Positions 33,301-42,437 are shown, counted from the stretch's first letter. The stretch: DNA of 62,441 nt from Pseudomonadota bacterium (GCA_018819135.1 JAHJQK010000144.1:1-62441), one strand, 5' to 3'. The notes: generated by a model from the letters alone, not told the origin. Numbers and translations: made by a program.

Positions 33301-34115
33301 GCCGGATCGACCAGACATTCAAGAGATTAAAACAAAAAAGCCGGTCCGCCTTGATTCCTTTCGCCGTGGCCGGGGATCCGGACCTCGCCGCCACAGAGGC
33401 CCTGGTTTGGCAGATGGTGCAAGCCGGAGCGGACATCATTGAACTGGGGGTGCCTTATTCCGATCCGCTTGCGGATGGCCCCACCATCCAGGCTGCCTCG
33501 CAGCGAGCTTTGTCAAGAGGGGTCAACCTCAAGGCGGTATTAAACTTGGCCAAAAATTTTAAGGGGAAAACCATCCCCCTGGTCATCATGACTTATTTCA
33601 ACCCTGTTTACCATTATGGATTGAAGGCTTTCGCTGCGGAGTGCCGAGAGTGCGGAATCGCCGGAGTGATCATTCCTGATCTTCCGCCGGAAGAAGGGGA
33701 GCCATGGATTGAAGAGGCCAGGAAAGCAGGAGTGGATACGATTTTTTTAACAGCACCGACCAGTTCATCCGAACGAATCCGTAGGGTGAGCAAGGTATGC
33801 CGCGGGTATATCTACCATGTAGCGGTAACAGGGGTAACTGGAGTGCGGGAAAAATTATCCGCAGACCTGGAGCCGGCAGTCCGCAGGATAAGAGAGATAA
33901 GCAAAAAGCCGGTAGCCGTTGGGTTCGGCATTTCCACACCGGAGCAAGCCAAGGAGGTGAGCCGCTTTGCCGATGGAATCATCGTGGGCAGTGCCATTGT
34001 AAAGATTATGGAGGGTGGAGCAGGGAAGGAAGATATTGTTCGCCAGGTGGGATCTTTTATCACATCCCTCGCTGCCGCCTGCCATAAGAAGGCGGTGAGG
34101 TGCTCTGCTTCATGA
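33297..34115 (+). CDS. trpA: Tryptophan synthase alpha subunit
   Basis: 272 residues. [19 protein letters not shown] with both catalytic acids, [38 protein letters not shown], the VTGVTGVRE loop, [16 protein letters not shown] and [11 protein letters not shown]. The tail after residue ~255 is basic and short. The stop overlaps a small frame at 34112. Confidence 0.95.
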   Translation: MSRIDQTFKRLKQKSRSALIPFAVAGDPDLAATEALVWQMVQAGADIIELGVPYSDPLADGPTIQAASQRALSRGVNLKAVLNLAKNFKGKTIPLVIMTYFNPVYHYGLKAFAAECRECGIAGVIIPDLPPEEGEPWIEEARKAGVDTIFLTAPTSSSERIRRVSKVCRGYIYHVAVTGVTGVREKLSADLEPAVRRIREISKKPVAVGFGISTPEQAKEVSRFADGIIVGSAIVKIMEGGAGKEDIVRQVGSFITSLAAACHKKAVRCSAS

Positions 34116-34225
34116 GCGAAAATAAAAAAAGGAACAAGAAAAATTCCTTGATTGGTGCCTGCGGTCAGTGCTATATTTATAACCCTGTCTATGACCGTAG
34201 CGACCTGAAACCAGTTTCTTCCTAA
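34112..34225 (+). CDS. Possible small CxxC protein after trpA
   Basis: A 37-codon frame whose ATG overlaps the trpA stop (ATGA), preceded by GGTGAGG. The N-terminus is Lys/Asn-rich; the middle reads GACGQCYIYNPVYDR, with a CxxC. It ends before the trp operon terminator at 34265. The overlap and ribosome site favour translation; the size and lack of a recognised family argue for caution. Confidence 0.4.
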   Translation: MSENKKRNKKNSLIGACGQCYIYNPVYDRSDLKPVSS

Positions 34226-34264
34226 AAAAAAATTGGGAGGAAGCAGCATGCATCGGTTCATTCC

Positions 34265-34303
34265 AACCCCATTTCTCTTCCCAAAGAGGGATGGGGTTTT
34301 TTG
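34265..34303 (+). terminator. Terminator of the trp operon
   Basis: AACCCCAT (34265-34272) pairs with ATGGGGTT (34291-34298), with an inner CTCTT/AAGAG helix, followed by TTTTTTG. Confidence 0.8.
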
Positions 34304-34377
34304 TTTAAGCGCTTATTTACCTATGGGGGGAAGGTATGCTGGAGAGGGGGTTATTATTTTAAGAAAGGGGTGATATT

Positions 34378-34665
34378 ATGCCAATCTATGTCATGCTCAC
34401 CAACTTAACCGATGAAGGGAGGAAGACGGTAAAGGAGAAACCCGGAAGGATCGAGGAGGTCAACAAGGAAGTAGAAAAAATGGGGGTCAAAGTCATTTCC
34501 CAGTATGCCCTCCTGGGTGCCTACGACTTCGTGAACATCTTGGAGGCTCCTGATAACCTTACCATTGCCAGGGTGGCAGTCGCGTTAGGTGCCAGGGGTA
34601 CATTGCAGACAACAACCCTTGCCGCCCTCTCTATTGACGAGTTCATCAACATGCTGAAAAAGTAG
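34378..34665 (+). CDS. GYD domain protein
   Basis: 95 residues. MPIYVMLTNLTDEGRKTV at the start and LLGAYDFVNILEAPD in the middle match the GYD family, small dimeric alpha/beta proteins of unknown function. AAAGGGGTG precedes ATG 34378. It stands alone after the trp terminator. Confidence 0.85.
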   Translation: MPIYVMLTNLTDEGRKTVKEKPGRIEEVNKEVEKMGVKVISQYALLGAYDFVNILEAPDNLTIARVAVALGARGTLQTTTLAALSIDEFINMLKK

Positions 34666-34730
34666 AATAGGGATCGGACCAAAGCCGCTTCCCCAAAAAT
34701 CCAGCATACCTTCCTATCAATTTATTTTAT

Positions 34731-34835
34731 AGGAAATTACTTTTTGGATACGGATTTGCGCAGATTATCAGGATAAGCCAAAAAGAAAATAATTATCTGC
34801 GGTTATCTGCGTAAATCTGCGTCCTATTAAATTTT
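34731..34835. repeat. Repeat family A, copy without nested hairpin
   Basis: AGGAAATTACTTTTTGGATA to AATCTGCGTCCTATTAAA, like 31331-31467 but lacking about 35 bases of hairpin. Confidence 0.75.
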
Positions 34836-34850
34836 GAAGAGAGAATTTTC

Positions 34851-35408
34851 ATGGATTTTTTCACCGTTACCTTGATCGCCGTTGGCCTGGCCATGGATTG
34901 TTTTGCCGTAGCCATCACGAGCGGAATCGCTATTAAACAATTAAAAATCAACCATGCTCTACAGATTGCCCTGTTTTTTGGAGGTTTTCAGGCCTTAATG
35001 CCCATCCTGGGATGGTTAGCCGGAGTGGGGTTGAGGGATTTTATATCCAACATCGACCATTGGATCGCTTTTGGACTTCTGAGCGCCATCGGCCTGAAGA
35101 TGGTCTATGAATCCAGGAAATTGCCCGAGGATAAAAGCAATTTAAATCCCTTGAATTTTTATGTTTTAACCATGTTATCAATTGCGACTAGCATTGATGC
35201 CTTAGCCATCGGGGTAAGTTTTGCTTTCCTCAAAATTCCACTTATCTCCTCCGTCATTATAATCGGAACCATCACCTTCATGATTTCTCTTATCGGAGTT
35301 TTTATGGGGAATCGGACCGGTCATTTTTTTGAAAATAAAATGGAACTCGCCGGCGGCCTCATTTTGATCGGGATAGGCCTAAAAATATTGATTGGGCATT
35401 TAGCCTAG
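34851..35408 (+). CDS. mntP: Manganese efflux pump MntP
   Basis: 185 residues with six predicted membrane helices. The family repeats GLAMDCFAVAITSGI and SIATSIDALAIGVSFAFL, each with conserved Asp in the membrane, are present, as is GGFQALMPILGWLAG. Exports Mn2+ from the cytoplasm. I see no manganese riboswitch upstream; a dispersed repeat occupies that space. Confidence 0.9.
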   Translation: MDFFTVTLIAVGLAMDCFAVAITSGIAIKQLKINHALQIALFFGGFQALMPILGWLAGVGLRDFISNIDHWIAFGLLSAIGLKMVYESRKLPEDKSNLNPLNFYVLTMLSIATSIDALAIGVSFAFLKIPLISSVIIIGTITFMISLIGVFMGNRTGHFFENKMELAGGLILIGIGLKILIGHLA

Positions 35409-35483
35409 AGGAGGCAGTGAAAGGACCCGGGGACGAACAGTTCTGGAATCCGCAGCCCCCTAATTGGCCAGCCGAAGTAATTT

Positions 35484-36569
35484 TTATTGCGAAATATACG
35501 GCAGGGGCCAGATGCGGAAGTAGTCGCGGATGCGCACCCAGACACCCACCAGGCCCTCGGGCTTGAGGATGATAAAGAGAATGATCAAAAGGCCAAAGGT
35601 GAAGTCCTTCACCGGGCCCATGTAAATGGTGATGTTGGGGTCGTATTTTTTTGCCAAGATGGACACGCCGACGTTCAAAAACTCCGGCACCATGGTAATG
35701 AAAAGTACCCCGAAGATGGTTCCCAACAGGCTACCCAGTCCCCCGATCAGGACCATCGCCAGGAACTCAATGGATTTCATGAAGGTATAATCTTCCGGAA
35801 TGGCGCTGCGCTGCAGGGCGGAGAAGAGGGCGCCGGCCATGCCGGCGTAAAAGGCGCTGATGGCGAAGGAGAGAAGCTTATAACGGAAGACCGGGATGCC
35901 GATGATTTCCGAGGAGACGTAGTTGTCGCGGATGGCGATGAAAGCGCGACCGATCTTGGAGCGGTTGAGGTTCTTCAAACCCCATATGGAAAAGGTCGCC
36001 AGAAGGAAGATGAAATAGAAAAAGGCATAATGCTTGCCGAGGGAGAGGCCGAGGCAGGTGGGGACAGGGAGTTCGATCCCCCGGATTCCCCGGGTCAGGC
36101 TCTCCCAGTGGATGATGGTATATTCGATGATGAACTGGAAAGCGAGCGTGGCTACCATCAGGTAAAAGCCTTTGATGCGCAGAGAGGGAATACCCACAAC
36201 CAGGCCGAAGGCGGCAGCCACCAATCCGGCGCATAAGATGCTGAGGAGCAGGGGGATGCCATAATGGGTGATGAGGAGGGCCGAGGTGTAAGCCCCCACC
36301 CCCAGGAAAGCAGCGTGCCCGAGGGAGAGGAGACCGGTAAACCCGATGAGCAAATTAAGCCCCAGGGCCCCGATCAAATTGACCAGGACCAGGTTGAGAA
36401 TGTAGAAATTGTATTCGTCCAGATAGAGAGGGGAGAGTGCCACCAGGATGAAAAAAATGGCTAAAAAGGTGCGCTTGAAGAGCGTGCGAAAAATCCGCTC
36501 ATCCTGGCGATGGCTGAAGGTGGCGGTGGAGGCGAAATACTGGTTGTAGAGATCGGACAAGGATTTCAA
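35484..36569 (-). CDS. livM: Branched-chain amino acid ABC permease LivM
   Basis: 361 residues, about nine membrane helices. LNLLIGFTGLLSLGHAAFLG is the family signature; the EAA-type loop reads GRAFIAIRDNYVSSEIIGI, and GGLGSLLGTIFG lies near the end. TTG 36569 with GGAGG upstream is the start. The upstream neighbour is a mosaic that includes remnants of the transporter's ATPase and binding protein; no LivH or LivF is present here, so the transporter cannot be complete at this locus. Confidence 0.9.
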   Translation of the reverse strand: MKSLSDLYNQYFASTATFSHRQDERIFRTLFKRTFLAIFFILVALSPLYLDEYNFYILNLVLVNLIGALGLNLLIGFTGLLSLGHAAFLGVGAYTSALLITHYGIPLLLSILCAGLVAAAFGLVVGIPSLRIKGFYLMVATLAFQFIIEYTIIHWESLTRGIRGIELPVPTCLGLSLGKHYAFFYFIFLLATFSIWGLKNLNRSKIGRAFIAIRDNYVSSEIIGIPVFRYKLLSFAISAFYAGMAGALFSALQRSAIPEDYTFMKSIEFLAMVLIGGLGSLLGTIFGVLFITMVPEFLNVGVSILAKKYDPNITIYMGPVKDFTFGLLIILFIILKPEGLVGVWVRIRDYFRIWPLPYISQ

Positions 36570-37900
36570 GAGGTCACCTCCGCAATGGCCACCTGTCCTT
36601 TTAGAGAGGAGATTCTTCCATCCTCATAACGGATCTGGATGTCCAATAGATGTTCCGGCGTGGGCCGGTACAGGTCTTCAATCAGGGGTTTGTAGCGCTC
36701 GTAAATCAATCCCCGGCGGACCTTGCGGGTGCGCGTCAGCTCTTCATCATCCGGATGGAGTTCCTTGAGGAGAATGGCAAATTTCCGAACGCGCATATTT
36801 TGCGGCAACCGCTGACAGAGTTTGCGGATCTCCTCGCGCACCAGTTCGTAGACTTCCGGCCTCTGAGAAAGATCCTGGTACGTGGTGTAAGAAATTCCCC
36901 TTCTCTTCGCCCAATTGCCCACGTTCTCGAGGTCGATGGAAATGATCGCCGTGACGAAAGGCTGATTGGCCCCGCAGACCACCGCCTCCTTGATGTAAGG
37001 GCTGAATTTAAGGCGGAGTTCGATGTCCTGAGGGGCGAAACGCGAACCATCGCCCAGGGCCATGATATCCTTGAAACGATCAAAGATATATAAATGCCCG
37101 TCTTCCTCTTCGATCTCCTGGCGATGGCGGAGTTCTATGGCGACGGTGGATGGCCACCGGAAAAAACTTCCCAGGAGAGAAGTCCGGATCAGAAAGTGGC
37201 GGCCGAGCTTGATGTTGTCCAGGGCGGACATGCCGTGGAAGAGTTCCACTTTCTGAAAGGTGCGGGCGATCCCTTGGGCGGCGATTATGTGAGGCTTCAA
37301 CCGCAGGAGGTTCTCCCCCTGGAACAAGATCTCCCCCTCCTGGGGACTGTAGTGGGAGTTGATGCAGTTAAGCAGGCTGGTCTTGCCGGCGCCATTGGGC
37401 CCGATGATCACGGAGATCTCCCCTCCAGCCGCTTTGAGGGAAATCCCGTTGAGGATGGAAATTACATCATGATGTCCCCATTCAGTCGGGCTGTAGACGA
37501 TGGCGACTTTTCCTTTACCCTTGGAGTCCTCTTTGATCCAGTTCAGGAGAACGCGAAACTGGTCGCCGTAAGTAGCCCCCAAAGAATAATAATAGGGATA
37601 TTTGGATGGCCCACCTTCCGGCCCGAAGATTTCCGTGGAATAAGACCCGTCCAACCAGGGGATGCGCTCTTCCTTGTTTACCTTATCGATCAGCGGCTTC
37701 AGCCCCCCGGTAATATATCCCGAGGCTAAGATGAATTCGTTGCGATTCTCCGCGGCGGTGTAACGGGTAAAGTTAGCCACTTCCACCGTGGGGCTGTAGC
37801 GCATATCCTCTAAAAAGTAGGTGATCGGTTTGCCATTGACCAAAGGGCAGATTGGAGTAAAATGGGGATAAATTTGGAGAAGGGGAGAATGAAAGAACAA
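36566..37900 (-). pseudogene. In-frame mosaic of binding protein, LivG and acyl-CoA ligase
   Basis: One 444-codon frame made of three truncated genes. Residues ~20-145 match a LivK-type periplasmic binding protein (EDMRYSPTVEVANF, SKYPYYYSLGATYGDQ) without signal peptide or C-terminal lobe. Residues ~148-265 match LivG up to the Q-loop region (IIGPNGAGKTSLLNCINSHY, IARTFQKVELFHGMSALDN) but lack the signature motif and Walker B. Residues ~268-440 are the C-terminal end of a long-chain acyl-CoA ligase (GHLYIFDRFKDIM, LKFSPYIKEAVVCG, ELTRTRKVRRG). Each part is well conserved, so the deletions look recent, or the assembly is collapsed. No part should be functional. The order fits a deleted liv operon ending in livM. 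Confidence 0.8.
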
Positions 37901-38812
37901 AAAGTTCCTTTGAAAATTTGGCTGGCCGAATTGCGGGCTCCGTTCTTTACAGCTTCCTTGGTTCCCGTAATTTTAGGCGCGGTAATGGCCTGGCACGAAA
38001 CCCGTATTTTTAATCCTTTTTATTTTATGCTTACCTTAGCCGGCGTGCTGGCGTTGCATACCGCCACCAACACGCTGAATGATTATTTCGATTACCGCAG
38101 TGGGAATGACCTTCTGAATCGTGAAGCCAACCGACCTTTTGACGGGGGAAGTCCATTTATCATCGATGGCCGGTTGCAGGCGGAGTCGGTTTACCGATTT
38201 GGCGTGGGTGCCTTGTTGCTGGGGATCGCCATCGGCCTTTTCCTGGCCTGGAAAAGGGGGTGGCCGATCATTCCCCTGGGTTTGATCGGCGTGGGTACGG
38301 CCTACTTCTATGTGGAACCCCGGGTGAAATTGGCTTCCCGGGGCGTGGGCGAACTTTTAACCGGCTTCTGTTTTGGCCCTCTGGTGGTGATCGGCGCTTA
38401 CTTTGTTCAGGCTGAGACGATCAGTGCAGTTGCCATAATGGCCGGGATTCCGGTTGGCTTTTTGATCACCAATGTTCTTTTCATCAACCAGTTTCCGGAC
38501 CGGGAGGCGGACCTGGCGGTCGGCAAGAACCATTGGGTGGTGCGCTTGGGTAAAAAGAAGGCGGCCAAAGTTTTTGTGGTGTTGGTTTCTGCGGTTTATT
38601 TCTCTGTGGCTTTGGGCGTCCTGCTGAGAATCCTCCCCCTATTCTCTTTTATTACTTTTTGTACCATCCCCATTAACCTGAAAGGGGTCATGGTGGCTTT
38701 AAAGGAATATGAAAACTCTCCCAGATTGAGGCCGGCCCAGGCCCTGACCATTTTATCCCATTTAACCACTGGCCTCCTCCTGAGCCTGTCTTTCTATCTC
38801 TCTGAGTTATAG
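37889..38812 (+). CDS. UbiA-family prenyltransferase, MenA-like
   Basis: 307 residues from ATG 37889, chosen because GGAGAAGGGGAG lies directly upstream; an earlier ATG at 37862 has no site. Eight or so membrane helices. Two Asp-rich motifs for prenyl diphosphate/Mg: NTLNDYFDYRSGND and NQFPDREADLAVGK. Closest in layout to 1,4-dihydroxy-2-naphthoate polyprenyltransferase of menaquinone synthesis. The neighbours give no quinone pathway context, so the substrate is uncertain. Its 5' end is divergent from and overlaps the mosaic gene by a few bases. Confidence 0.8.
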   Translation: MKEQKVPLKIWLAELRAPFFTASLVPVILGAVMAWHETRIFNPFYFMLTLAGVLALHTATNTLNDYFDYRSGNDLLNREANRPFDGGSPFIIDGRLQAESVYRFGVGALLLGIAIGLFLAWKRGWPIIPLGLIGVGTAYFYVEPRVKLASRGVGELLTGFCFGPLVVIGAYFVQAETISAVAIMAGIPVGFLITNVLFINQFPDREADLAVGKNHWVVRLGKKKAAKVFVVLVSAVYFSVALGVLLRILPLFSFITFCTIPINLKGVMVALKEYENSPRLRPAQALTILSHLTTGLLLSLSFYLSEL

Positions 38813-38909
38813 ATTTCCTTTCTTTTCCCACACCCATCCCATCTCCGCTCCGATGTTCCATGGGTGCTGCATGATAAAAGTAAAAACCGCTGCGCGCCTC
38901 GCATCTGAT

Positions 38910-38936
38910 GTAGGGGCACGGTGACCGTGCCCCTAC
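38910..38936. repeat. Perfect palindrome between convergent genes
   Basis: GTAGGGGCACGG (38910-38921) with CCGTGCCCCTAC (38925-38936), three-base centre. It has no clear T tract on either strand, so it is a REP-like palindrome more than a classic terminator. Confidence 0.7.
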
Positions 38937-38962
38937 TTTGCTTTTTACGAGTCCATCAATCT

Positions 38963-39730
38963 TCAGGGCATAGACTTCTTCAGTTGTCGCAGGCGCTGAC
39001 CAGGATCACGGAAAATCTGCAAACACCGGAAACGCTCAGCATAGGCCAGGCCTTTTTCCTGCCCCCACGCGCCGAACCAGGTGCGGACGAACTTCTCCAT
39101 AACTTTTGGTTCTTTGATCTGGCTGATGTGGCAGCGCAGGGCCTTGATTTTTAGATCCAGGGTGGGCTCGATGTCCACCCAGGTATTCGGCTGGGAAGTG
39201 GCAAAAAAATACATCGCGGAGACCGCATGAGGATTTAACCCTGCGATCAGGTGCCCCGGGAAAAAATTACGGTTCAGGGCTGCGGGATAAGCAGCATCAA
39301 AAGCCAGTTCTCCGGTGACGCGGTGGTCGGCGTGGAAGAGGTATTGGTTGTCAAAGGCGCGATTGGCCGGATCGTGGGTTAAGAGGATATCCGGGCGACA
39401 TTGGCGGATGATCCTGACCAATTCGCCTCGGAATTCCAATGAGTATTGCAGTTCGCCGTCGGGTTTCCGCAGGAAAATAACCTCCTTGGCCCCGATTACC
39501 CTGGCGGCGGCAAGTTGTTCTTTCTCACGGGTCCTCGCTAATTCCAGGTTGCTCAAAGAGGGATCATCTGACCCTTTCTCACCGCTGGTGCAGATGGTAT
39601 AGACGATTTCCGCTCCTTCTTTTGCCCACCTGGCCAGCGTCCCGGCACAGCCGAAGTCCACGTCATCCGGGTGGGCGCTGATAACCAAAACTCGCAAAAA
39701 TTTTTTTCTCTTTTTCCCTGGTTTATTCAA
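38963..39730 (-). CDS. PIG-L/LmbE-family deacetylase
   Basis: 255 residues. VISAHPDDVDFGCAGTLAR holds the zinc-binding AHPDD motif; FHADHRVTGELAFDA supplies a further His. Members hydrolyse N-acetyl groups of sugars or related amides with zinc. No glycan genes lie nearby, so the substrate is unknown. Soluble; the basic N-terminus is not a signal peptide. Confidence 0.85.
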   Translation of the reverse strand: MNKPGKKRKKFLRVLVISAHPDDVDFGCAGTLARWAKEGAEIVYTICTSGEKGSDDPSLSNLELARTREKEQLAAARVIGAKEVIFLRKPDGELQYSLEFRGELVRIIRQCRPDILLTHDPANRAFDNQYLFHADHRVTGELAFDAAYPAALNRNFFPGHLIAGLNPHAVSAMYFFATSQPNTWVDIEPTLDLKIKALRCHISQIKEPKVMEKFVRTWFGAWGQEKGLAYAERFRCLQIFRDPGQRLRQLKKSMP

Positions 39731-39751
39731 GACAGCCTCCTAATTTAATTG

Positions 39752-39882
39752 CCTAGGAAATTCCTTTTGGGACACGGATTCATCCTGTTAGGGGTTTACT
39801 ATCTAACAGGGTAAACCCAGATTATCAGGATAAACCAAAAAAAATAATTATCTGCGTAAATCTGCGTCCTATTAAATTTTTT
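39752..39882. repeat. Repeat family A with nested hairpin, second example
   Basis: Same layout as 31331-31467, with the hairpin at about 39783-39812 (CCTGTTAG ... CTAACAGG) and the end AATCTGCGTCCTATTAAA. Confidence 0.75.
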
Positions 39883-40106
39883 GTCAATATAGGATGATTG
39901 GCGGAGGGTGTCAAACAGAAATAATTTTTTGTCACCCCTCAGTTTTTCAGGTAGGAGCTTCCCCACCCGGGCGAAAGCACAAAAACATTTTAATCTTACT
40001 TGCCTTTAGTGGCATAGAGGTCTATAATCACCCATATCTTTGCTTTTTCCAATTTTTTATCAGCCTGCTTAAAGAATTCCAGGTAGGATAAGGAGTCTCA
40101 GAAGCT

Positions 40107-41378
40107 GTGGATCGTTCTTCCCTCGCCGAAGACTTTGAAAAACTTTTAAACTTAGGGATCGCCCTCTCCAGCATCCACGACCTGGAGAAACTCTTGGACC
40201 TTATTCTGCAGGAAGCTCGCCGCCTAACTAAAGCCGATGCGGGAACGCTCTACCTGGCGAAGGATAGCCAATTAATTTTCAAGGTGAGCCAGTGCCAAAG
40301 TTTGATCGAACGGTGCGGAGAGGCGAGCATGCGGCAAATGTACCAATCCTTCTCCCTGCCCATTTCCAGGGAATCGATCGCCGGGTATGTTGCCTTGACC
40401 AAAAAAGTACTCAACATCCCGGACGTGAGGGAGATTCCTCGCCAGGCTTCTTACCATTACAACCCTTCCTGGGATGAACGGGCCGGCTATGTTACCCATT
40501 CCATGATGGTGGTCCCCATGCTCAACCGGGAAGGTAATGTAGCGGGAGTCCTGCAATTGATCAATGCCCTGGACGATTCGATCGATGGCAAGGTGGTGCC
40601 CTTCCCGGCCAAGCACGAAAAGTTACTTTCCTCTCTGGCTTCCCAGGCCGTGGTGACCATTGAAAATGCGGAGCTGACCGAACATCTGAAACAAGCCCAT
40701 CTGGACACCATCTTCCGCCTGGGTGTTGCCGCCGAGTACCGGGATAAAGAGACGGCGAATCATATCAAGCGCATGAGCCAGTATTCAACCCTGATCGCTG
40801 AAGGGCTCGGCTGGTCGGAAGAAGAGGTCAATATGATTCTGCGGTCCAGTCTTATGCACGATGTAGGGAAATTAGGAATTCCCGACGGCATCTTGCAGAA
40901 ACCCGGCCGCCTGACACCGGAAGAGCGACATTTCATGGAGTATCACACGATCATCGGGGGGAATATCCTCAAAGGGTCGAAGGCGGCGATATTGAGACAA
41001 TCGCGCATCGTGGCCCTCACCCATCATGAAAGATTTGATGGGACGGGATATCCTCGCCGTCTGAAGGGGGAAGAGATTCCCATTGAAGGCAGGATCACCA
41101 TCCTGGCGGATGTTTTTGATGCCTTATCCTCGAAGAGGGTTTATAAGGAGGCCCTGGGGGAAGAAGAGGTTCTCCGCATCCTCAGGGAGGGACGAGGGTC
41201 TCATTTCGACCCGAAGATCCTGGATGTATTCCTGGGTAATCTCGAGGCGGTGCGCGCCATCCAGAATCGTTATGTAGATCAGCAGGAAGATTTCGATAAA
41301 TTCAGAGACCTGGATCACCTGGCCATCGAAGACGAGGAAAGCGAAAAAAAGCCGGAAGAGGAGAGAGAGAATGAATGA
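40107..41378 (+). CDS. GAF/HD-GYP cyclic-di-GMP phosphodiesterase-like protein
   Basis: 423 residues. A GAF domain covers ~10-195 (LQEARRLTKADAGTLYLAKD, VVPMLNREGNVAGVLQLIN). The HD-GYP domain spans ~205-385: SSLMHDVGKLGIPDGILQKP (HD), EYHTIIGGNIL, LTHHERFDGTGYP (HHE and GYP), ADVFDALSSKRVYKEAL. All metal ligands appear present, so hydrolysis of c-di-GMP is likely. GTG 40107 with AAGGAG 12 bases before is the start used. It overlaps the downstream Fe-S protein by eight bases, suggesting a functional link. Confidence 0.85.
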   Translation: MDRSSLAEDFEKLLNLGIALSSIHDLEKLLDLILQEARRLTKADAGTLYLAKDSQLIFKVSQCQSLIERCGEASMRQMYQSFSLPISRESIAGYVALTKKVLNIPDVREIPRQASYHYNPSWDERAGYVTHSMMVVPMLNREGNVAGVLQLINALDDSIDGKVVPFPAKHEKLLSSLASQAVVTIENAELTEHLKQAHLDTIFRLGVAAEYRDKETANHIKRMSQYSTLIAEGLGWSEEEVNMILRSSLMHDVGKLGIPDGILQKPGRLTPEERHFMEYHTIIGGNILKGSKAAILRQSRIVALTHHERFDGTGYPRRLKGEEIPIEGRITILADVFDALSSKRVYKEALGEEEVLRILREGRGSHFDPKILDVFLGNLEAVRAIQNRYVDQQEDFDKFRDLDHLAIEDEESEKKPEEERENE

Positions 41379-42435
41379 AACGGTTTACGAGAGACTCCGG
41401 GAACACCTGGATTCCCTCCCTACGGGCTATCCAAAAACCCAGAGCGGGGTAGAGCTCAAAATGCTCCAAAAGCTTTTCACGGAAGAAGAGGCGGAGATGG
41501 CTTGCCAATTGAGGTCCTTTCCTGAGACCGCGGAGCAGATCGCCGAGCGCCTGGGCCAGGATCCGGCGAAGGTCGCGGACTTTCTTCAGCGCATTTCTCA
41601 AAAGGGGCTCATCCTGCGTCTCAAGCTCAAAGGAGTCTACCACTACAAGGCCGCGATGTTTCTCGTGGGCATCTACGAGTACCAGGTGAAGAACCTCGAC
41701 CGGGAGATGGCCGAGATTTTCGATGAGTATGCCCGGGAAGCCATGTATGCAGAATTGATTCGCCCCCCAACCCCCCAGCTCCGGGTTGTGCCTGTACAGA
41801 AGAGCCTGGATGCCGCCATAGAAATCCAGCCTTACGACGAATTGCGGAAGATCGTCGAATCGCAGAAGAACATTGCCCTGGCGGACTGCATCTGCCGGAA
41901 GAAAAGCAGCCTCCTCGACCATCCTTGCCGTAAACCCCTGGAGTCCTGTCTCCTTTTTGGGGCCATGGGGGAATACTACATCGAGAATGGAATGGCCCGA
42001 AGAATTACGGTGAAAGAGGCCCTGGAAGTTTTGCGGAAGAATGAGGAAGCCGGGTTAGTGCCCAGTCCGGCCAATGCCCAGAAGGTGGGGGGCATGTGCA
42101 GCTGCTGTGCTTGCTGTTGTGGGGTGCTCAATGCTATCAAACTCGACCCCCAACCCAGCAGCCGGGTTAAATCCAACTACTTCGCCAAGGTTAATGAAGA
42201 GCTCTGCGCCGGCTGTGAGACCTGTCTGGAGAGATGCCAGATGGAGGCGATCTTCATGGAAGATGACCGGGCGAATATCGACCTCAAGAGGTGCGTGGGC
42301 TGTGGACTCTGCGTAACCACCTGCCCCACGCAGGCCCTCTCTTTACACCAAAAAGCACCCAAAGAGCTTTACGTTCCCCCCCAAAAGCCTTTTGATACTT
42401 ATTTCCAGATCGCCAAGGAAAGAGGAAAAATTTGA
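41371..42435 (+). CDS. Winged-helix and ferredoxin-domain Fe-S protein
   Basis: 354 residues. An N-terminal winged-helix-like region (~45-95: FPETAEQIAERLGQDPAKVA). A Cys-rich central part has ADCICRKK, DHPCRK and SCLLFG, then MCSCCACCCGVL. Two 4Fe-4S motifs end it: CAGCETCLERCQ and CVGCGLCVTTCP. This layout is common in anaerobic Desulfobacterota; its role is probably electron transfer or redox sensing. Translation is coupled to the HD-GYP gene. Confidence 0.75.
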   Translation: MNETVYERLREHLDSLPTGYPKTQSGVELKMLQKLFTEEEAEMACQLRSFPETAEQIAERLGQDPAKVADFLQRISQKGLILRLKLKGVYHYKAAMFLVGIYEYQVKNLDREMAEIFDEYAREAMYAELIRPPTPQLRVVPVQKSLDAAIEIQPYDELRKIVESQKNIALADCICRKKSSLLDHPCRKPLESCLLFGAMGEYYIENGMARRITVKEALEVLRKNEEAGLVPSPANAQKVGGMCSCCACCCGVLNAIKLDPQPSSRVKSNYFAKVNEELCAGCETCLERCQMEAIFMEDDRANIDLKRCVGCGLCVTTCPTQALSLHQKAPKELYVPPQKPFDTYFQIAKERGKI

Positions 42436-42437
42436 TG

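Noticed and set aside
34666..34850. Manganese riboswitch upstream of mntP
   Set aside because: The space is filled by repeat family A; I see no yybP-ykoY-type core.
35487..36236. 249-codon plus-strand frame antisense to livM
   Set aside because: livM is a clear membrane protein; the antisense frame is hydrophilic shadow sequence with no start signal.
37094..37729. 211-codon plus-strand frame antisense to the mosaic gene
   Set aside because: The minus-strand pieces match known families at protein level, so this frame is a shadow.
36566..37900. Functional three-domain fusion protein
   Set aside because: The binding-protein part lacks a signal peptide and second lobe, the ATPase lacks its signature and Walker B, and the ligase lacks its N-terminal domain; all cuts fall inside domains.
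38910..38936. Bidirectional terminator between ubiA and the PIG-L gene
   Set aside because: The palindrome is perfect but neither strand has a T tract after it, so it is listed as a repeat.
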